From NCBI GenBank assembly GCA_003209655.1, contig QCPW01000006.1, forward strand, positions 41,968 through 105,967: 64,000 nucleotides of DNA, in the 5' to 3' direction. Position 1 is the stretch's first letter; each line of letters starts with the position of its first letter. The position numbers and the translations under genes are program-made. The notes beneath the pieces were generated by a model that ran no database searches, had not been told where the DNA came from, and was given only the letters and a program-made list of their open reading frames with translations. Below, one piece after another: positions 18,217-26,682 of the stretch. Source of the stretch: Prochlorococcus sp. AG-442-M23 (lineage in GTDB: Bacteria > Cyanobacteriota > Cyanobacteriia > PCC-6307 > Cyanobiaceae).

Positions 18217-18846
18217 TCCCAAAGAAAAGGAAAGCCCTCCTGCTAAAGCTATTAATCTTTTAATAAATTTTTGACTTGCTTTAAAGGTGGTAAAAGATAT
18301 TAAAAAAGTAAAAAGATTCATACTTATTAGTGAACCAATCAAATATGAAATCAAATATAAGCATGCTCTAGTTAAAGGTAGTGCTAAAGCAGGAAGAACT
18401 GCAATAAAATGTGACCCTCCAGCTATACCATGTAACAAGCCTAAACCTGTCAAAGCATGAGAGTGCTTATTATTATTTTTTTGTTCTTTAACATGAAAGT
18501 GAAAGTGACGATGGTCAATTCCATTCTCATGCTTATGGGAATGAGAGTGGATACTTAATTGAAAAGAATTTTTTATAGCAAATACTCCAACAATTAGAAG
18601 AGAAATTCCAACAAGGAATTCGGCAATATTAGAAAATTTGTTTAATGGTGTAATATCTTTAATAAAAATCGCTAGGAAAGCTAACAAGAGGACACCTGAA
18701 GAGTGTCCTAAGCCCCATGAGAAACTATTTTTAAGAGCTTTTTGGGGATTATTAATCGCTGCTGGTGCCATTGCAATTAGATGATCAGCGCCACTAACAA
18801 CATGCACAAATCCTGCAACTATACCTGTTAAAATTACAGCCTGCAT
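18175..18846 (-). CDS. Nickel/cobalt permease next to Ni-SOD
   Basis: A 223-residue membrane protein with about six hydrophobic segments and metal-transporter marks: HVVSGADH near residues 15-22, SWGLGHSSGV near 43-51, and a histidine-rich cytoplasmic loop (10 His between residues 100 and 130). A second histidine-bearing segment, LLHGIAGGSHFIA, follows near 138. This pattern fits small NicO/UreH/HupE-type nickel permeases. Placement opposite sodN-sodX, with a 42-bp overlap of 3' ends, supports nickel supply to Ni-SOD. The substrate is inferred from context. Confidence 0.85.
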   Translation of the reverse strand: MQAVILTGIVAGFVHVVSGADHLIAMAPAAINNPQKALKNSFSWGLGHSSGVLLLAFLAIFIKDITPLNKFSNIAEFLVGISLLIVGVFAIKNSFQLSIHSHSHKHENGIDHRHFHFHVKEQKNNNKHSHALTGLGLLHGIAGGSHFIAVLPALALPLTRACLYLISYLIGSLISMNLFTFLISFTTFKASQKFIKRLIALAGGLSFSLGLFWIQRSASVFLN

Positions 18847-18902
18847 ATATATTCAATACAACTCTTTTTTTATTAATTTTATAGCACGATTTGAAGTCAA
18901 AA

Positions 18903-19790
18903 TTAAATTGAGTTAAATAATTTTTTGAAAGATTTTTCAATATTGCTTTCTCTCATGAAAGTTTCACCAATTAATACTCCCTTGATTCCAATAGATCTAA
19001 GCGATTCTATATCTTCTGCAGAATTAATTCCGGATTCACTAATGGGAAGAATATTTTGTTTTGCTAATATATCTGCATATATATTCATCAATTCTATTGA
19101 TGTTTTTAAATCCGTTTTAAAAGTCTTTAAGTCCCTATTATTTATTCCAATCAAATTAAAAGATTTTAACTTTAGAATCCTTTCTAATTCATTTGAGTTA
19201 TGGACTTCAACAAGAATGCTCATCTTTAAATTATCAGCAATTTTTTTTAAATAAATTAAATCATCATCGCTTAAAATCGCAGCGATTAACAATATCGCAT
19301 CAGCACCAGATACCCTTGCTTTATAAATCTGATAAGCAGAAATAATAAAATCTTTGCAAAGTAGAGGGAGATTGGTTGATTTTCTTACATTTTCAAGTAT
19401 TTCATAACCCCCTTGAAAAAACCTTTTATCGGTAAGTACTGAGATACAGGATGCTCCTAATCCTTCATAACAAATAGCTATATCTTCAGGGTTAAAATCT
19501 TGTCTAATAACTCCTTTACTCGGACTAGCTTTTTTAATTTCAGCAATTACTCCAGGTTTTATTTTTGAATTCAAGATATTTTCATAAAAATCTTTTGGGG
19601 CAGGAAGTTTATCAATCTTTTTTATTAGATCTTCTAAAGAAACTGTTTTTTTAAAATTCTTAATTTCAATGTCCTTGTGCCAGACAATTTCTTCTAGAGT
19701 ATTTTTAGCTTGTGCTTCTCTATGAGGAACAGCATATTCTAAATTTTCTACCCTCACTGTTGGATTTGGTGGCCTGCGTCTAATCTCCAT
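18903..19790 (-). CDS. trpC: Indole-3-glycerol phosphate synthase
   Basis: TrpC closes the indole ring in tryptophan synthesis. The 295-residue TIM barrel shows the family blocks [16 protein letters not shown] (catalytic Glu/Lys near residue 80), [15 protein letters not shown] near 117, [14 protein letters not shown] near 140, [11 protein letters not shown] near 195, [11 protein letters not shown] near 215, and [11 protein letters not shown] near 250. An N-terminal extension of about 45 residues precedes the barrel, as in other cyanobacteria. The start is 12 bp after the lpdA stop, so it is probably the last gene of the spoU-like, lpdA, trpC run. Confidence 0.95.
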   Translation of the reverse strand: MEIRRRPPNPTVRVENLEYAVPHREAQAKNTLEEIVWHKDIEIKNFKKTVSLEDLIKKIDKLPAPKDFYENILNSKIKPGVIAEIKKASPSKGVIRQDFNPEDIAICYEGLGASCISVLTDKRFFQGGYEILENVRKSTNLPLLCKDFIISAYQIYKARVSGADAILLIAAILSDDDLIYLKKIADNLKMSILVEVHNSNELERILKLKSFNLIGINNRDLKTFKTDLKTSIELMNIYADILAKQNILPISESGINSAEDIESLRSIGIKGVLIGETFMRESNIEKSFKKLFNSI

Positions 19791-19802
19791 TAATTTTAGA
19801 TA

Positions 19803-21242
19803 TTATTTTATTTGAGAAGCCGCTTGTTTATATGCTACCTCAACTACTTCACTAAGAGTGGGATGAGTATGAACTTCTGTAGATAATTGAATTACATCTT
19901 GTTTCCTTGATATAGCGTTCGAAATTTCTTGAATCAAATCAGCTGCATGTAACCCAAAAATATGAGCACCTAATACTTCCCCATTATTTTTATTGAAAAT
20001 CAACTTCAGCAATCCATCACTCTCCAACTCGGCCAATGCTTTTGAATTGGCCTTAAAGAAACTTTTGACAACTCCCAAAGTAAAATTTTCTTTTGCCGAT
20101 ATCTCTTTAGCCTCAGCTTCAGAGAGTCCAACTGAACTTATCTCAGGGTGAGTAAAGGTTGCTGCAGGTATACTTTTATAATTAATTTCGACGTTACCAC
20201 CACAAATATTATCAACAGCAATAGTACCTTGCGCTGCAGCTGTATGAGCAAGCATTAGTTTGCCTGTCACATCTCCAACAGCCCAAATATTAGGTATTAT
20301 TTCCTCACCATTCTTAACCCTCATTTGATCATCTATAGGAATGAAACCTTTTACAGTTTCGATCCCAACCGACTCAAGATTTAAGTTATTACTATTAGGA
20401 CTTCTGCCAGTTGCAACTAGTACAGCATCAACTTCTAAAGTTTCTACAACTTCTTTAGACTCTGCATCTGTCAGTTCTATTTTTACAGGACATCCAGGTG
20501 TTATTTTTGTCGCAAAGACGTTTGATTTTGTATCTATATCTCTTGATTGAATCAGATTCTTCTTAGCAATTTTTGTAATATCTGGATCAAATGTGGGCAT
20601 AATATTTTCTAAAGCCTCGATCATTGTAACTTCACAACCTAGCGCGGTATAAACATCAGCAAACTCTAATCCTATATATCCGCTTCCAATAATAGCTATC
20701 CATCGTGGAAGCCACTCAAGTTTAACCGCATCATCACTAGTAAATACAGTCCTATTATCCAAAGTTATCCCACGGGGCACAAAAGGAGAAGAACCAGTCG
20801 CTATAACAATATTCTTACATGTGAAAGTTTTATCAATTCCGTTTTTATCCCTTACACCTACTCTTTGATTTCCTTCAATTCTGCCAATGCCCAAAATAAT
20901 TTCAACTCCACTCCTTTTGAGAGTTTTTGTTAAATTTTCTCTAACATTTAAAACTAAATTATTCGCATGATCTGCAATTTTTGATCTCTCAAACCTTACT
21001 GGGGAAGCATGAATACCAAATTTAGCTAAATGTTGATAATCGGCCATTTCTCTAACTTTTCCACTTGCTGCCAAAAGAGCTTTAGAAGGCACGCACCCCT
21101 TATTAACGCAAGTACCTCCCATATCTCCAGACTCTACGATGGCAACTTTAAGACCTTTATCTGCAGCATGTTTGGCGGCATCAAAGCCTCCGTATCCTGC
21201 ACCTATCACTATTAAATCAAAGTCAAAATTTGGATCTGTCAC
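19803..21242 (-). CDS. lpdA: Dihydrolipoamide dehydrogenase (E3)
   Basis: The FAD enzyme that re-oxidises dihydrolipoamide in 2-oxoacid dehydrogenases and, in photosynthetic organisms, the glycine cleavage system. In 479 residues: FAD Rossmann motif VIGAGYGGFDAAKHAA (12-27), redox disulfide GGTCVNKGCVPSK near 42-54, NAD motif IIGSGYIGLEFA near 185, and the catalytic HTHPTLSE near 460. The ATGA overlap with the upstream RNA methyltransferase gene shows translational coupling. The partner E1 alpha gene is at 10.2 kb. Confidence 0.95.
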   Translation of the reverse strand: MTDPNFDFDLIVIGAGYGGFDAAKHAADKGLKVAIVESGDMGGTCVNKGCVPSKALLAASGKVREMADYQHLAKFGIHASPVRFERSKIADHANNLVLNVRENLTKTLKRSGVEIILGIGRIEGNQRVGVRDKNGIDKTFTCKNIVIATGSSPFVPRGITLDNRTVFTSDDAVKLEWLPRWIAIIGSGYIGLEFADVYTALGCEVTMIEALENIMPTFDPDITKIAKKNLIQSRDIDTKSNVFATKITPGCPVKIELTDAESKEVVETLEVDAVLVATGRSPNSNNLNLESVGIETVKGFIPIDDQMRVKNGEEIIPNIWAVGDVTGKLMLAHTAAAQGTIAVDNICGGNVEINYKSIPAATFTHPEISSVGLSEAEAKEISAKENFTLGVVKSFFKANSKALAELESDGLLKLIFNKNNGEVLGAHIFGLHAADLIQEISNAISRKQDVIQLSTEVHTHPTLSEVVEVAYKQAASQIK

Positions 21243-22105
21243 TTTTTTATTCTTGAAATAGAAGTATATGCGACTCTTTTTCGTTCAAGTAATAACGGTA
21301 CTGCAACACAAGCCACATTTAATGATTCTACAAGCTCACTATGCGGAATAGTAATTGTTTCATTAAAAGTTTCTTGAATTCTTTTATGAATACCTTGTCC
21401 TTCATTACCCAATATGAGTGCAGTACGAATAGACCAATCAATTTCCCAATATGGTTTTTGCGATTTATCAGAACAACTATTGTGACTACTTGTAGAAATT
21501 ATTTGAAACCCTTTCTTTGAAAATTGATTTAATGATGTTAGTAAAGAATTAATTATTTCATCTTCACCCCCATCAAATCTTTCAAATGGCAGATGAAACA
21601 CAGATCCACACGAAGCTCTTAATACCTTTTGCCCTAATGGGTGAGCCCCTCCCGCCAATAATATTTTGTTCACACCTGCAGCTAAAGCTGTTCTAAAAAG
21701 GTTTCCCATATTCCCAGGATCCTGAATCCTATCAAGGACAAGAATAAAGTCATCTTCATTATTAAATTCACGATTAATTATTGATGAAATCTCCACCAAA
21801 GCTGCTACCCCATTTGAACTTTTGGTTGATACTGCAGATGTTAAAACCTCTTCAGAAACTACCGTTATTAATGATTTATTGATCTTGTTAAAGAGTTTCC
21901 TATTTTTATTAAGCCATTTTTCAGTTACTAAAATTTTAGAGGGATGATTACCAGACTTCAGCAATTCTTCCATCAAATGAGTACCTTCTATGCAAAAATA
22001 ATCTTTATCTTTTGTATTAAATCCTTTTTTAAAAGATCTAAATCTTTTAACTAAAGTATTACTTTTACTAATAATTTTTGGAAAAATATTTTCTATAGTA
22101 TTCAA
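21239..22105 (-). CDS. SpoU/TrmH-family RNA 2'-O-methyltransferase
   Basis: A 288-residue SPOUT-class enzyme. An N-terminal substrate-binding region (about 1-105, including YFCIEGTHLMEELLKS) is followed by the knotted SAM domain. Its motifs are DRIQDPGNMGNLFRTALAAGV near 125-145, ALILGNEGQGIHKR near 235, and the C-terminal SLNVACVAVPLLLERKR near 263. The layout resembles TsnR/RlmB-like methyltransferases acting on 23S rRNA, but the target base cannot be inferred. The stop overlaps the lpdA start by 4 bp. It is divergent from murA. Confidence 0.88.
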   Translation of the reverse strand: MNTIENIFPKIISKSNTLVKRFRSFKKGFNTKDKDYFCIEGTHLMEELLKSGNHPSKILVTEKWLNKNRKLFNKINKSLITVVSEEVLTSAVSTKSSNGVAALVEISSIINREFNNEDDFILVLDRIQDPGNMGNLFRTALAAGVNKILLAGGAHPLGQKVLRASCGSVFHLPFERFDGGEDEIINSLLTSLNQFSKKGFQIISTSSHNSCSDKSQKPYWEIDWSIRTALILGNEGQGIHKRIQETFNETITIPHSELVESLNVACVAVPLLLERKRVAYTSISRIKK

Positions 22106-22170
22106 GTAATTTAAATATTAACTTTATTTTAGTTACTTAAACACACTGATCAATTATTTTTTTTAAATCT

Positions 22171-22194
22171 TAAATTTTAGCAGTTTAAAATTTA
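22171..22194. repeat. AT-only inverted repeat between two divergent genes
   Basis: The arms TAAATTTTA (22171-22179) and TAAAATTTA (22186-22194) are perfectly complementary with a GCAGTT loop. The repeat sits in the 181-bp gap between the RNA methyltransferase and murA promoters. It may be a protein-binding site or a chance AT palindrome; there is no T-run after it. Confidence 0.3.
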
Positions 22195-22286
22195 AACCCT
22201 TTACTATTAATTAACATTCATCACTTTACACAGGGTAGACTTAATAGATTTAGTTTGTCATTATTAAACAAACAAAATTATTCTTA

Positions 22287-23660
22287 ATGGTTTGCGAAAG
22301 CAATAATAAGTCATATCTTAAATCCCAAAATTTAAAGATTATTGGCGGAAGTACTTTAAGAGGAGAAGTGAAAATAAGTGGCGCAAAGAATTCAGCATTA
22401 GTATTACTTGCTGGATCATTACTCACTGACGAAAAAATTATATTAGATAATGTTCCTCTGCTTACAGATATTGAGAAAATGTGTAAAATACTGAAAAACC
22501 TAGGGGTTAAGTTAACAACTAATGATCATCAATTAACAATTGATTCCACCCATGTATCTATAAAAGAACTTCCATATGAACTCGTTCATGGATTAAGAGC
22601 AAGTTTCTTTTGTATTGGACCATTATTATCAAGATTTGGAGAGGCCTCTATACCATTACCTGGTGGGTGCAACATTGGTAAAAGACCCATTAACGAGCAT
22701 ATAAATGGCCTAAAAGCATTAGGTGCCGATATCCTTATTGAAAAAGAGATAGTAAAGGCAAGAATACTTAAAAAGGGAAGCAGACTAAATGGTTCAAATA
22801 TCAAATTAAATTGCCCAAGCGTTGGAGCTACTGAAACTTTAATAATGGCAGCTTGCTTAGCAAAAGGTAGAACCGTAATAGAAAATGCTGCAAGAGAACC
22901 GGAAATTCAAGATTTATGTCAGATGTTAAATAAAATGGGAGCAAAAATTTATGATTCTGGTAAAGAAAAAATTATTATTGATGGAGTGCAAAAACTTCAT
23001 GGCTGTTCTCATAAGGTAATCCCAGACAGAATAGAAGCAGGGACTTTTTTAATAGCTGCAGCTGCAACTTCTTCTTCAATTTCAGTTTCTCCAGTAATTC
23101 CAAGTCACTTAGAGGCATTATTAAATAAGCTAGAAGAAAGTGGTAGTAAAGTACTAATAAAAGGAAATTCTATTTCAATAAAAGGTAAAAAGATCAAAGC
23201 TGTTGATGTAGAAACTGCTCCATTTCCAGGATTTCCTACAGACTTACAGGCTCCATTTACGGCTCTAATGACTGTTGCCAAAGGAAGATCAAAGATCTCT
23301 GAAACAATTTTTGAAAACAGAATGAATCATGTTGAGCATTTAAATCAAATGGGCAGTTCTATATTAGTAAAAAATAATGTGGCTTATATAGAAGGAGTTA
23401 ACGAATTAAGAGGGGAAACATTAGTTGGATCAGACTTAAGATCAGCTGCTGCTCTAATAATCGCAGCTTTAATATCTAAAACAACCAGTCATATCTACGG
23501 ACTTGAACATTTAGATAGAGGTTATGAAAATTTTGAAGTAAAGCTATCTAATATGGGTGTAGAGATAATAAGGGAAATAACAGAAAAAAATAACAGTGAT
23601 TCTAATTATAAAAGCTCTGTCATAAAAGAAAAAATTTCTACTGGAGTTAATGCAGCATAA
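22287..23660 (+). CDS. murA: UDP-N-acetylglucosamine 1-carboxyvinyltransferase MurA
   Basis: MurA performs the first committed step of peptidoglycan synthesis, adding enolpyruvate from PEP to UDP-GlcNAc. The 457-residue protein has the substrate pair SGAKNSA (Lys34, Asn35), the catalytic, fosfomycin-sensitive Cys128 in LPGGCNIGKRP, NAAREPEIQDLC near 195, and GFPTDLQAPF near 315. The C-terminal about 25 residues after ITEKNN form a polar extension. No minus-strand partner shares its promoter except the divergent RNA methyltransferase. Confidence 0.96.
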   Translation: MVCESNNKSYLKSQNLKIIGGSTLRGEVKISGAKNSALVLLAGSLLTDEKIILDNVPLLTDIEKMCKILKNLGVKLTTNDHQLTIDSTHVSIKELPYELVHGLRASFFCIGPLLSRFGEASIPLPGGCNIGKRPINEHINGLKALGADILIEKEIVKARILKKGSRLNGSNIKLNCPSVGATETLIMAACLAKGRTVIENAAREPEIQDLCQMLNKMGAKIYDSGKEKIIIDGVQKLHGCSHKVIPDRIEAGTFLIAAAATSSSISVSPVIPSHLEALLNKLEESGSKVLIKGNSISIKGKKIKAVDVETAPFPGFPTDLQAPFTALMTVAKGRSKISETIFENRMNHVEHLNQMGSSILVKNNVAYIEGVNELRGETLVGSDLRSAAALIIAALISKTTSHIYGLEHLDRGYENFEVKLSNMGVEIIREITEKNNSDSNYKSSVIKEKISTGVNAA

Positions 23661-23668
23661 AGTTTTAA

Positions 23669-23779
23669 TTAAACTTTTGCTATATTAAGAAGTGAGATAC
23701 AACCAAGAAATAGAAAAGATAACACTAAAAAACGAAAAGACCAATATTTATTTAATCCGCTAATTCTCCAATCATTCAT
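23669..23779 (-). CDS. Tiny membrane protein, second of an overlapping pair
   Basis: A 36-codon frame encodes a peptide beginning MNDWRISGLNKYW, followed by a hydrophobic segment RFLVLSFLFLGCISLLNI. This fits a single-pass membrane peptide. Its ATG overlaps the TGA of the upstream 39-codon gene (ATGA), which suggests translational coupling. No family is recognised. Such mini-proteins are common in picocyanobacterial thylakoids, but location here is inference. Confidence 0.5.
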   Translation of the reverse strand: MNDWRISGLNKYWSFRFLVLSFLFLGCISLLNIAKV

Positions 23780-23895
23780 ACCCATGTACCCCCATTAGAA
23801 CCAAGAGCGGTGAAAATAGCTATTGCTATGAATAAGTAAGGAGCTAACTTAAATGACTGTTTTTGAGATTTATTAATTTTTTTGATATTAGACAT
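23776..23895 (-). CDS. Tiny membrane protein, first of an overlapping pair
   Basis: A 39-codon frame with a basic N-terminus (MSNIKKINKSQKQSFK), one hydrophobic segment (APYLFIAIAIFTAL) and a short tail GSNGGTWV. It overlaps the following 36-codon gene by the ATGA arrangement. It lies head-on to murA, whose stop is nine bases from the second gene's stop. No family is recognised. The clean composition and coupling argue that both are real genes. Confidence 0.5.
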   Translation of the reverse strand: MSNIKKINKSQKQSFKLAPYLFIAIAIFTALGSNGGTWV

Positions 23896-24091
23896 GTGTT
23901 TTATTTCATTACTTTGAAATATAACACAATATTAATTATTGTGAAGCTTCTTCAGGATATGGCGAGGAGAAGTCCTTAAAAGTAGCAATAATGTATCAAT
24001 AATGTATAGACTATAGTATTTTTGACTTTTTATGTCATCAAATTAGTTTAATCTTAAATTTCTATTTTTAGTCCTGTATTATTTTTTCCAA

Positions 24092-24109
24092 CTGCTTTAG
24101 ATAAAGCAG
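24092..24109. repeat. Short inverted repeat upstream of tRNA-Leu
   Basis: CTGCTTT and AAAGCAG are perfect arms separated by AGAT. The hairpin lies about 30 bp upstream of the -10 box of the tRNA-Leu gene. It has no clear T-run, so it is more likely an operator-like or chance palindrome than a terminator. Confidence 0.3.
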
Positions 24110-24138
24110 AGTGAAGTAGTCAAAGATTGGATTTTAGT

Positions 24139-24144
24139 TATAAT
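24139..24144 (+). promoter_or_regulatory. -10 box of tRNA-Leu
   Basis: A perfect TATAAT lies 30 bases before the mature tRNA 5' end. This would give a short leader to be removed by RNase P. No good -35 is visible at the usual spacing, which is common in this group. Confidence 0.5.
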
Positions 24145-24174
24145 AATGTAAGTTCTTTATTAGTAGAAAACCTT

Positions 24175-24256
24175 GGGAGCGTGGTGGAATTGGTAGACGC
24201 ACCGCACTCAAAATGCGGCACCTTCGGGTATGTCGGTTCAAGTCCGACCGCTCCCA
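24175..24256 (+). tRNA. tRNA-Leu (CAA)
   Basis: An 82-base cloverleaf. The acceptor arm GGGAGCG pairs with CGCTCCC, the anticodon stem CCGCA/TGCGG encloses loop CTCAAAA with anticodon CAA, and a class II variable arm (CACCTTCGGGTATG) is followed by the T arm GGTTCAAGTCC. CCA is not encoded. It is followed after five bases by the argD start. Confidence 0.95.
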
Positions 24257-24261
24257 CTTTA

Positions 24262-25437
24262 ATGAATACTTATAGTAGATTTAATATATCTTTCAAAAAA
24301 GGCAAAGGCTGTTGGCTGTGGGACCAAAAAGGTAAAAAATATCTTGACTCAGTCGCTGGTATAGCAACATGTACTCTTGGGCACAGCGATAGAGTATTGC
24401 GAAAAAAGTTGTCTGATCAATTAAAGAAAATTCAACACATATCCAATCTCTATAGAATTGAAGAGCAGGAAAAATTAAGCAAATCTTTAACCAAACAGAG
24501 TTGCGCTGAAAGTGTTTTTTTCTGCAATAGTGGTGCCGAGGCAAACGAGTCAGCGATAAAATTAATCAAAAAGTATGGTAATAAAACATTTCCTGATAAA
24601 GAGTGTTTTATTCTTGCTGCCGAATCAAGCTTTCATGGAAGAACTCTCGCAACTTTAAGTGCTACTGGACAGCCTAAGTATCAAGAAGGTTTCGAACCAA
24701 TGGTTAAAGGCTTTAAGTTTTTCAAATATAACGACATTTCTTCAGTAAAAAAATTGTTCAAAGAACTTAAAGAAAACCAACAAAAAGTTTCCGGGATTTT
24801 AATTGAACCAATACAAGGAGAAGGAGGGGTGATTCCTGGAGATAAAGTATTCTTTAAGGAATTAAGAGAAATTTGCAATCAAAGTAATTCGCTTTTAATT
24901 CTTGATGAAGTTCAGAGTGGTGTAGGAAGAACTGGGAAAATGTGGGGTTATGAGAATCTAGAAATCGAACCTGATGGATTCACATTAGCTAAAGGCTTAG
25001 GAGGGGGGCACCCAATTGGTGCTTTGTTAGTACAAAAAAAAGCAAACATTTTTTCCCCTGGAGATCATGCAAGTACTTTTGGTGGAAACCCTTTTGCTTG
25101 TAGTGCTGCTTTAACAGTTTTAGAAGAAATATCAAGACGTAAAATTCTTAATAACGTTTATCAAAGAGGCAATCAATTAAAAGAGGGTTTTATTAAAATT
25201 TCAGCTAAATTTCCAAATATTATTAATGGCATAAGAGGATTAGGATTAATACAAGGTCTCGTAATAAATGATTCTTACACTGATGCTAAAACAATTACAT
25301 TAAAAGCTTTTGAGAAAGGCTTGCTTCTAGTACCTGCGAGGGGAAATGTGGTAAGGTTTGTCCCCCCATTGATAATTTCAAGAAATGAAATCAACATCCT
25401 CTTAAAGAAGTTAGATTTAATTTTTAAAGAGCTTTAA
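24262..25437 (+). CDS. argD: Acetylornithine aminotransferase
   Basis: ArgD converts N-acetylglutamate semialdehyde to N2-acetylornithine in arginine synthesis, using PLP. The 391-residue protein, taken from the ATG just past the tRNA, starts MNTYSRFNISFKKGKG. It has FCNSGAEANESAIKLI near residue 90-105, SFHGRTLATLSATGQ near 127, LILDEVQSGVGRTGK near 210, and the PLP lysine in TLAKGLGGGHPIGA near 240. The frame is also open upstream through the tRNA, but that extension cannot be coding. A gap of 12 bp separates it from folC. Confidence 0.95.
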   Translation: MNTYSRFNISFKKGKGCWLWDQKGKKYLDSVAGIATCTLGHSDRVLRKKLSDQLKKIQHISNLYRIEEQEKLSKSLTKQSCAESVFFCNSGAEANESAIKLIKKYGNKTFPDKECFILAAESSFHGRTLATLSATGQPKYQEGFEPMVKGFKFFKYNDISSVKKLFKELKENQQKVSGILIEPIQGEGGVIPGDKVFFKELREICNQSNSLLILDEVQSGVGRTGKMWGYENLEIEPDGFTLAKGLGGGHPIGALLVQKKANIFSPGDHASTFGGNPFACSAALTVLEEISRRKILNNVYQRGNQLKEGFIKISAKFPNIINGIRGLGLIQGLVINDSYTDAKTITLKAFEKGLLLVPARGNVVRFVPPLIISRNEINILLKKLDLIFKEL

Positions 25438-25449
25438 ATTTTAGTAATT

Positions 25450-26682
25450 TTGGAAAAATTCAACATTGAGAATTTTGATTTACTATCTCCAAAATTCGAA
25501 AGAGAAAATATCCAATTAGGTTTATCAAGAATAAAAAAAGCCATTCGGGAATTAAATTCCCCATGCAAAAACATACCTGGGATTCAAATTGTTGGAACAA
25601 ATGGTAAAGGTTCGATTACAGCCTTTATAGAAAATATTCTTTACGCTGATAATAAAAATATTGGAGTAACTACTTCTCCGCACCTTTTAGATGTATGTGA
25701 AAGAATTAGACATAATAAAGTAAATATTAATAAGAAAGAATTTAAAAGACTATTAAAAAAAATAGAACATGATCTTTCAAGCTACAGTTTATCTCCTTTT
25801 GAACTAATTATTTGCTGTGCACTAAAATTTTTTGATTCAAAGAAAGTAGATTTATTAATTCTTGAAGCTGGTTTAGGAGGACGATTAGACGCAACAACAG
25901 CTCATCATTTAAGACCAGTAATCGCTATTGGGAATATAGATTTAGACCATCAAGAGTATCTTGGAGAGACAATTGAAAAAATTGCAAAAGAGAAAGTAGC
26001 TGTAATTGAAAAGAATGCTTTTGTTATTACTTGTAATCAAAATATTAAAGTTGAAGAAATAATTAAAAAAAGAGCAGAAGAAGTAGGTGCGAAAATTATA
26101 TGGAAAGAATCATTATTAAACGATTATGTCCTTGGTTTAAAAGGAAATTTCCAGAAACAAAACGCAGCTGTCGCGGTTGGAGTAATAGAAGCACTCAATA
26201 ATTTAGGCTTTACTATTAAGGAATCCTCGATCAAAAAAGGGCTAAAGAATACAAAATGGAACGGGCGGCTTGAAATCATTAACTATTTAAATAAAAAAAT
26301 ACTTATAGATTCTGCTCATAATTACTCTGCAGCAAAAGCCCTCTCTGAGGAAAGGAAAACTTGGAATAACAATCAAGAAGGAGTTTATTGGATTTTAGGA
26401 GTCCAAATACAAAAAGATATTGTCTCAATGATAAAAGTTCTTATTAAAGAAAATGATCATATATTATTAGTTCCAGTTCCTAATCAAACAAGTTGGAGAT
26501 TAAAAGATCTTTCTAGTATTTATGACCTAAAAAATTTAAACATAACCGAGTTTAAAAGATTTGATCTAGCTTTTAATTATTTATTGGAGCTTGAAAAATG
26601 GCCAAAGTGTAATCCTGTGATAACTGGTTCAATTTTTTTAGTTGCAGAATTTATTAAATTTACTAATAATCAAAAGTTTTAA
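25450..26682 (+). CDS. folC: Folylpolyglutamate synthase / dihydrofolate synthase
   Basis: A Mur-ligase-family enzyme that adds glutamate to dihydropteroate or folates. In 410 residues: P-loop VGTNGKGSI near residue 49-57, TSPHLLDVCERI near 77, LEAGLGGRLDATT near 139, IDLDHQEYLGET near 158, and a C-terminal nucleotide-binding region with IDSAHNYSAA near 280. It starts at TTG; an upstream ATG is not available. It is encoded right after argD and convergent with the FAD oxidase gene (4-bp overlap). Confidence 0.93.
   Translation: MEKFNIENFDLLSPKFERENIQLGLSRIKKAIRELNSPCKNIPGIQIVGTNGKGSITAFIENILYADNKNIGVTTSPHLLDVCERIRHNKVNINKKEFKRLLKKIEHDLSSYSLSPFELIICCALKFFDSKKVDLLILEAGLGGRLDATTAHHLRPVIAIGNIDLDHQEYLGETIEKIAKEKVAVIEKNAFVITCNQNIKVEEIIKKRAEEVGAKIIWKESLLNDYVLGLKGNFQKQNAAVAVGVIEALNNLGFTIKESSIKKGLKNTKWNGRLEIINYLNKKILIDSAHNYSAAKALSEERKTWNNNQEGVYWILGVQIQKDIVSMIKVLIKENDHILLVPVPNQTSWRLKDLSSIYDLKNLNITEFKRFDLAFNYLLELEKWPKCNPVITGSIFLVAEFIKFTNNQKF

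Noticed and set aside
24127..24261. N-terminal extension of argD upstream of its ATG
   Set aside because: It runs through the tRNA-Leu gene and has no similarity to the ArgD N-terminus.
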